Assembly: GCA_019775845.1 (NCBI GenBank)
Contig: JADQAV010000014.1
Coordinates: 62,001-126,000 of the forward strand
Reading direction: 5' to 3'
From: Myrmaecium sp. VS I D KN 1
Lineage: Eukaryota; Ascomycota; Dothideomycetes; Valsariales; Valsariaceae
Length of the DNA stretch: 64,000 nt
Positions 62,766-64,000 of this stretch are shown in pieces; position 1 is the stretch's first letter, and every line of letters starts with the position of its first letter. A program made the position numbers and the translations under genes. The notes below the pieces were generated by a model. That model searched no databases, was not told where the DNA came from, and worked only from the letters and a program-made list of their open reading frames with translations.

Positions 62766-64000
62766 AAATCTAGAAAAATCCTAACAAATCGGTAAAAATC
62801 GGTAAAAATCCGGGATTATCGGAAATATATCGGCTAAATTTTTAGCAGCTAAAACCCGACCTATACTAAATCCTCCCTACTAAAACCTAACTTAAAATAA
62901 AAAAATAGGAGCTCTACTAACTAGAAAACCCGACGGGCTTTAGCTAGTATAAGTTAACTAACTAAAAGAGCTACCCTAACTTATATATAGCCCCTAGTTA
63001 AAACTTCTTATATAGTCTTATTTATATCTACGTATCTGCGTTTAGTAGTTTATTATATATTAATAGCCTACTACGTACTAGTAGTATTATTAGTAGTATA
63101 GCTAGAAGTCTCTTCCTACTACGTACCGGTAGCTTCTTCTCCCTATATACTAGTAGCCTCTTCTCCCTATATATATTTATATATAGCTTTATATATACTA
63201 GTAGCTCTATTATTCGCTCTAGTAGGATCTTTATATTATATACTTTATATTATATTATTAATAAATATATCTATAAAGTTATTATTTAGTTTATTCGCGC
63301 CCTTAGTCTTAGTTTATTAGGAGGGGAATACGTGCTATAAATCGCTAATATATATATCTTACTATAGCGCGAATATATTCTATATATCTACTATATTATA
63401 TATTTACTATAGGTTAAGAATAGACGGGCCGAATATATTATATATAGCCTAGCTTATATATTATAAAGTAGAAGTAGGAGGAGGCCTAGTAATAAATAGT
63501 ATACTAGTTCTTAATTTATTTATTATTTCTAAGTAATTTAGTTACTAATAATCTTATCTATAATACCTAAGACCTTATATAACTATTTAATAATATTAAT
63601 AAGGCTATTTACAGCCTCTATAAATAATTCCGGAGAGAACTATATAACCTAGTCCTTAAATTTACTAATAGTATTATTAACTATAAACTTAAAATTCCTT
63701 ATAAATACGTAGAGATCTTTAATATCTTTACTATATTTATCCTATTTATTAATTATTTAGACGGTTATTATATATATATTAATAGTACTAGTTTTAATTA
63801 TAGCGAGCGCTTTTATTAGTTAACCCTACGGGTTTACTAGATTATAATAGAGTTACTTATTTTTTATTATAATAGCCTCTACTTTATATATTATATCGTA
63901 GATATACGTATAAATATTTATTATATTATTACTGCGACTAGTAGTATTAGCCGATATCTTAATATAATAAAACTCTTCTATAATATAAGTAATATCCTTA

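Larger units (their letters stand above)
58290..64000. other. AT-rich, RIP-type isochore (continues beyond window)
   Basis: From about 58290 the sequence becomes very AT-rich, dominated by TA dinucleotides. CA and TG dinucleotides are almost absent over kilobases, while CG remains fairly common. That is the expected end state of RIP, which changes CA to TA on both strands. No ORF survives in any frame. The block is presumably old repeated DNA, probably transposon-derived; no element family can be named from what is left. It borders the cluster directly on the right. Confidence 0.88.

Noticed and set aside
58290-64000. Naming a transposon family for the AT-rich block
   Set aside because: The sequence is too altered to assign a family by eye; only its RIP-like composition and internal repeats can be supported.

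Overview
This window is nuclear DNA of a filamentous ascomycete (Pezizomycotina, probably a Sordariomycete; the class is an inference). The reasons are short GT-AG introns of about 50-160 bp with CTAAC/CTGAC-like branch points, a Cdc5/Cef1 splicing factor, a lineage-typical 'vegetative cell wall protein gp1-like' gene, a Zn2Cys6 regulator, a highly reducing PKS-NRPS gene cluster, and a block that looks saturated with repeat-induced point mutation (RIP).

Layout. 0.1-3.4 kb: two divergent housekeeping genes (Cdc5/Cef1 and a small, probably mitochondrial protein). 3.4-14.9 kb: a gene desert with no supportable ORF. 14.9-16.1 kb: the gp1-like gene with a long pyrimidine-rich leader. 16.1-22.1 kb: a second gene-free stretch with microsatellites and a moderately AT-rich core. 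22.1-24.3 kb: a Zn2Cys6 (AflR-like) regulator. 24.3-28.8 kb: gene-free, low complexity. 28.8-57.7 kb: a secondary-metabolite cluster. 58.3-64.0 kb and beyond: an AT-rich, coding-dead RIP-type block.

The cluster, left to right, holds a 4019-aa PKS-NRPS (-), an alpha/beta hydrolase (+), an EF1B-gamma/GST-like protein (+), P450-1 (-), P450-2 (+), a pepsin-fold (A1) protein with altered catalytic motifs (-), a SABATH-type carboxyl methyltransferase (-), a small four-helix membrane protein (-), an MFS exporter (+) and a TDA3-like FAD oxidoreductase (-, possibly only a border gene). PKS-NRPS + hydrolase + EF1B-gamma + A1 peptidase + MFS + P450 + methyltransferase is the set known from fusarin C clusters (FUS1, 2, 3, 4, 6, 8, 9). 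I see no aldehyde dehydrogenase (FUS7) or second hydrolase (FUS5) here, and there are extra genes: a second P450, the membrane protein and the FAD enzyme. The PKS has an active-looking C-methyltransferase and KR, a decayed ER and no trans-acting ER in the window, so a C-methylated polyene is expected. That polyene would be joined to an amino acid and released by a reductase-like domain whose Tyr/Lys pair is intact. The methyltransferase could make a methyl ester, the P450s would oxidise, and the MFS protein would export. The exact product is an inference and may be new.

Exon borders were chosen by eye from splice consensus and reading-frame continuity. They keep every listed gene in frame, but they are not backed by transcripts.
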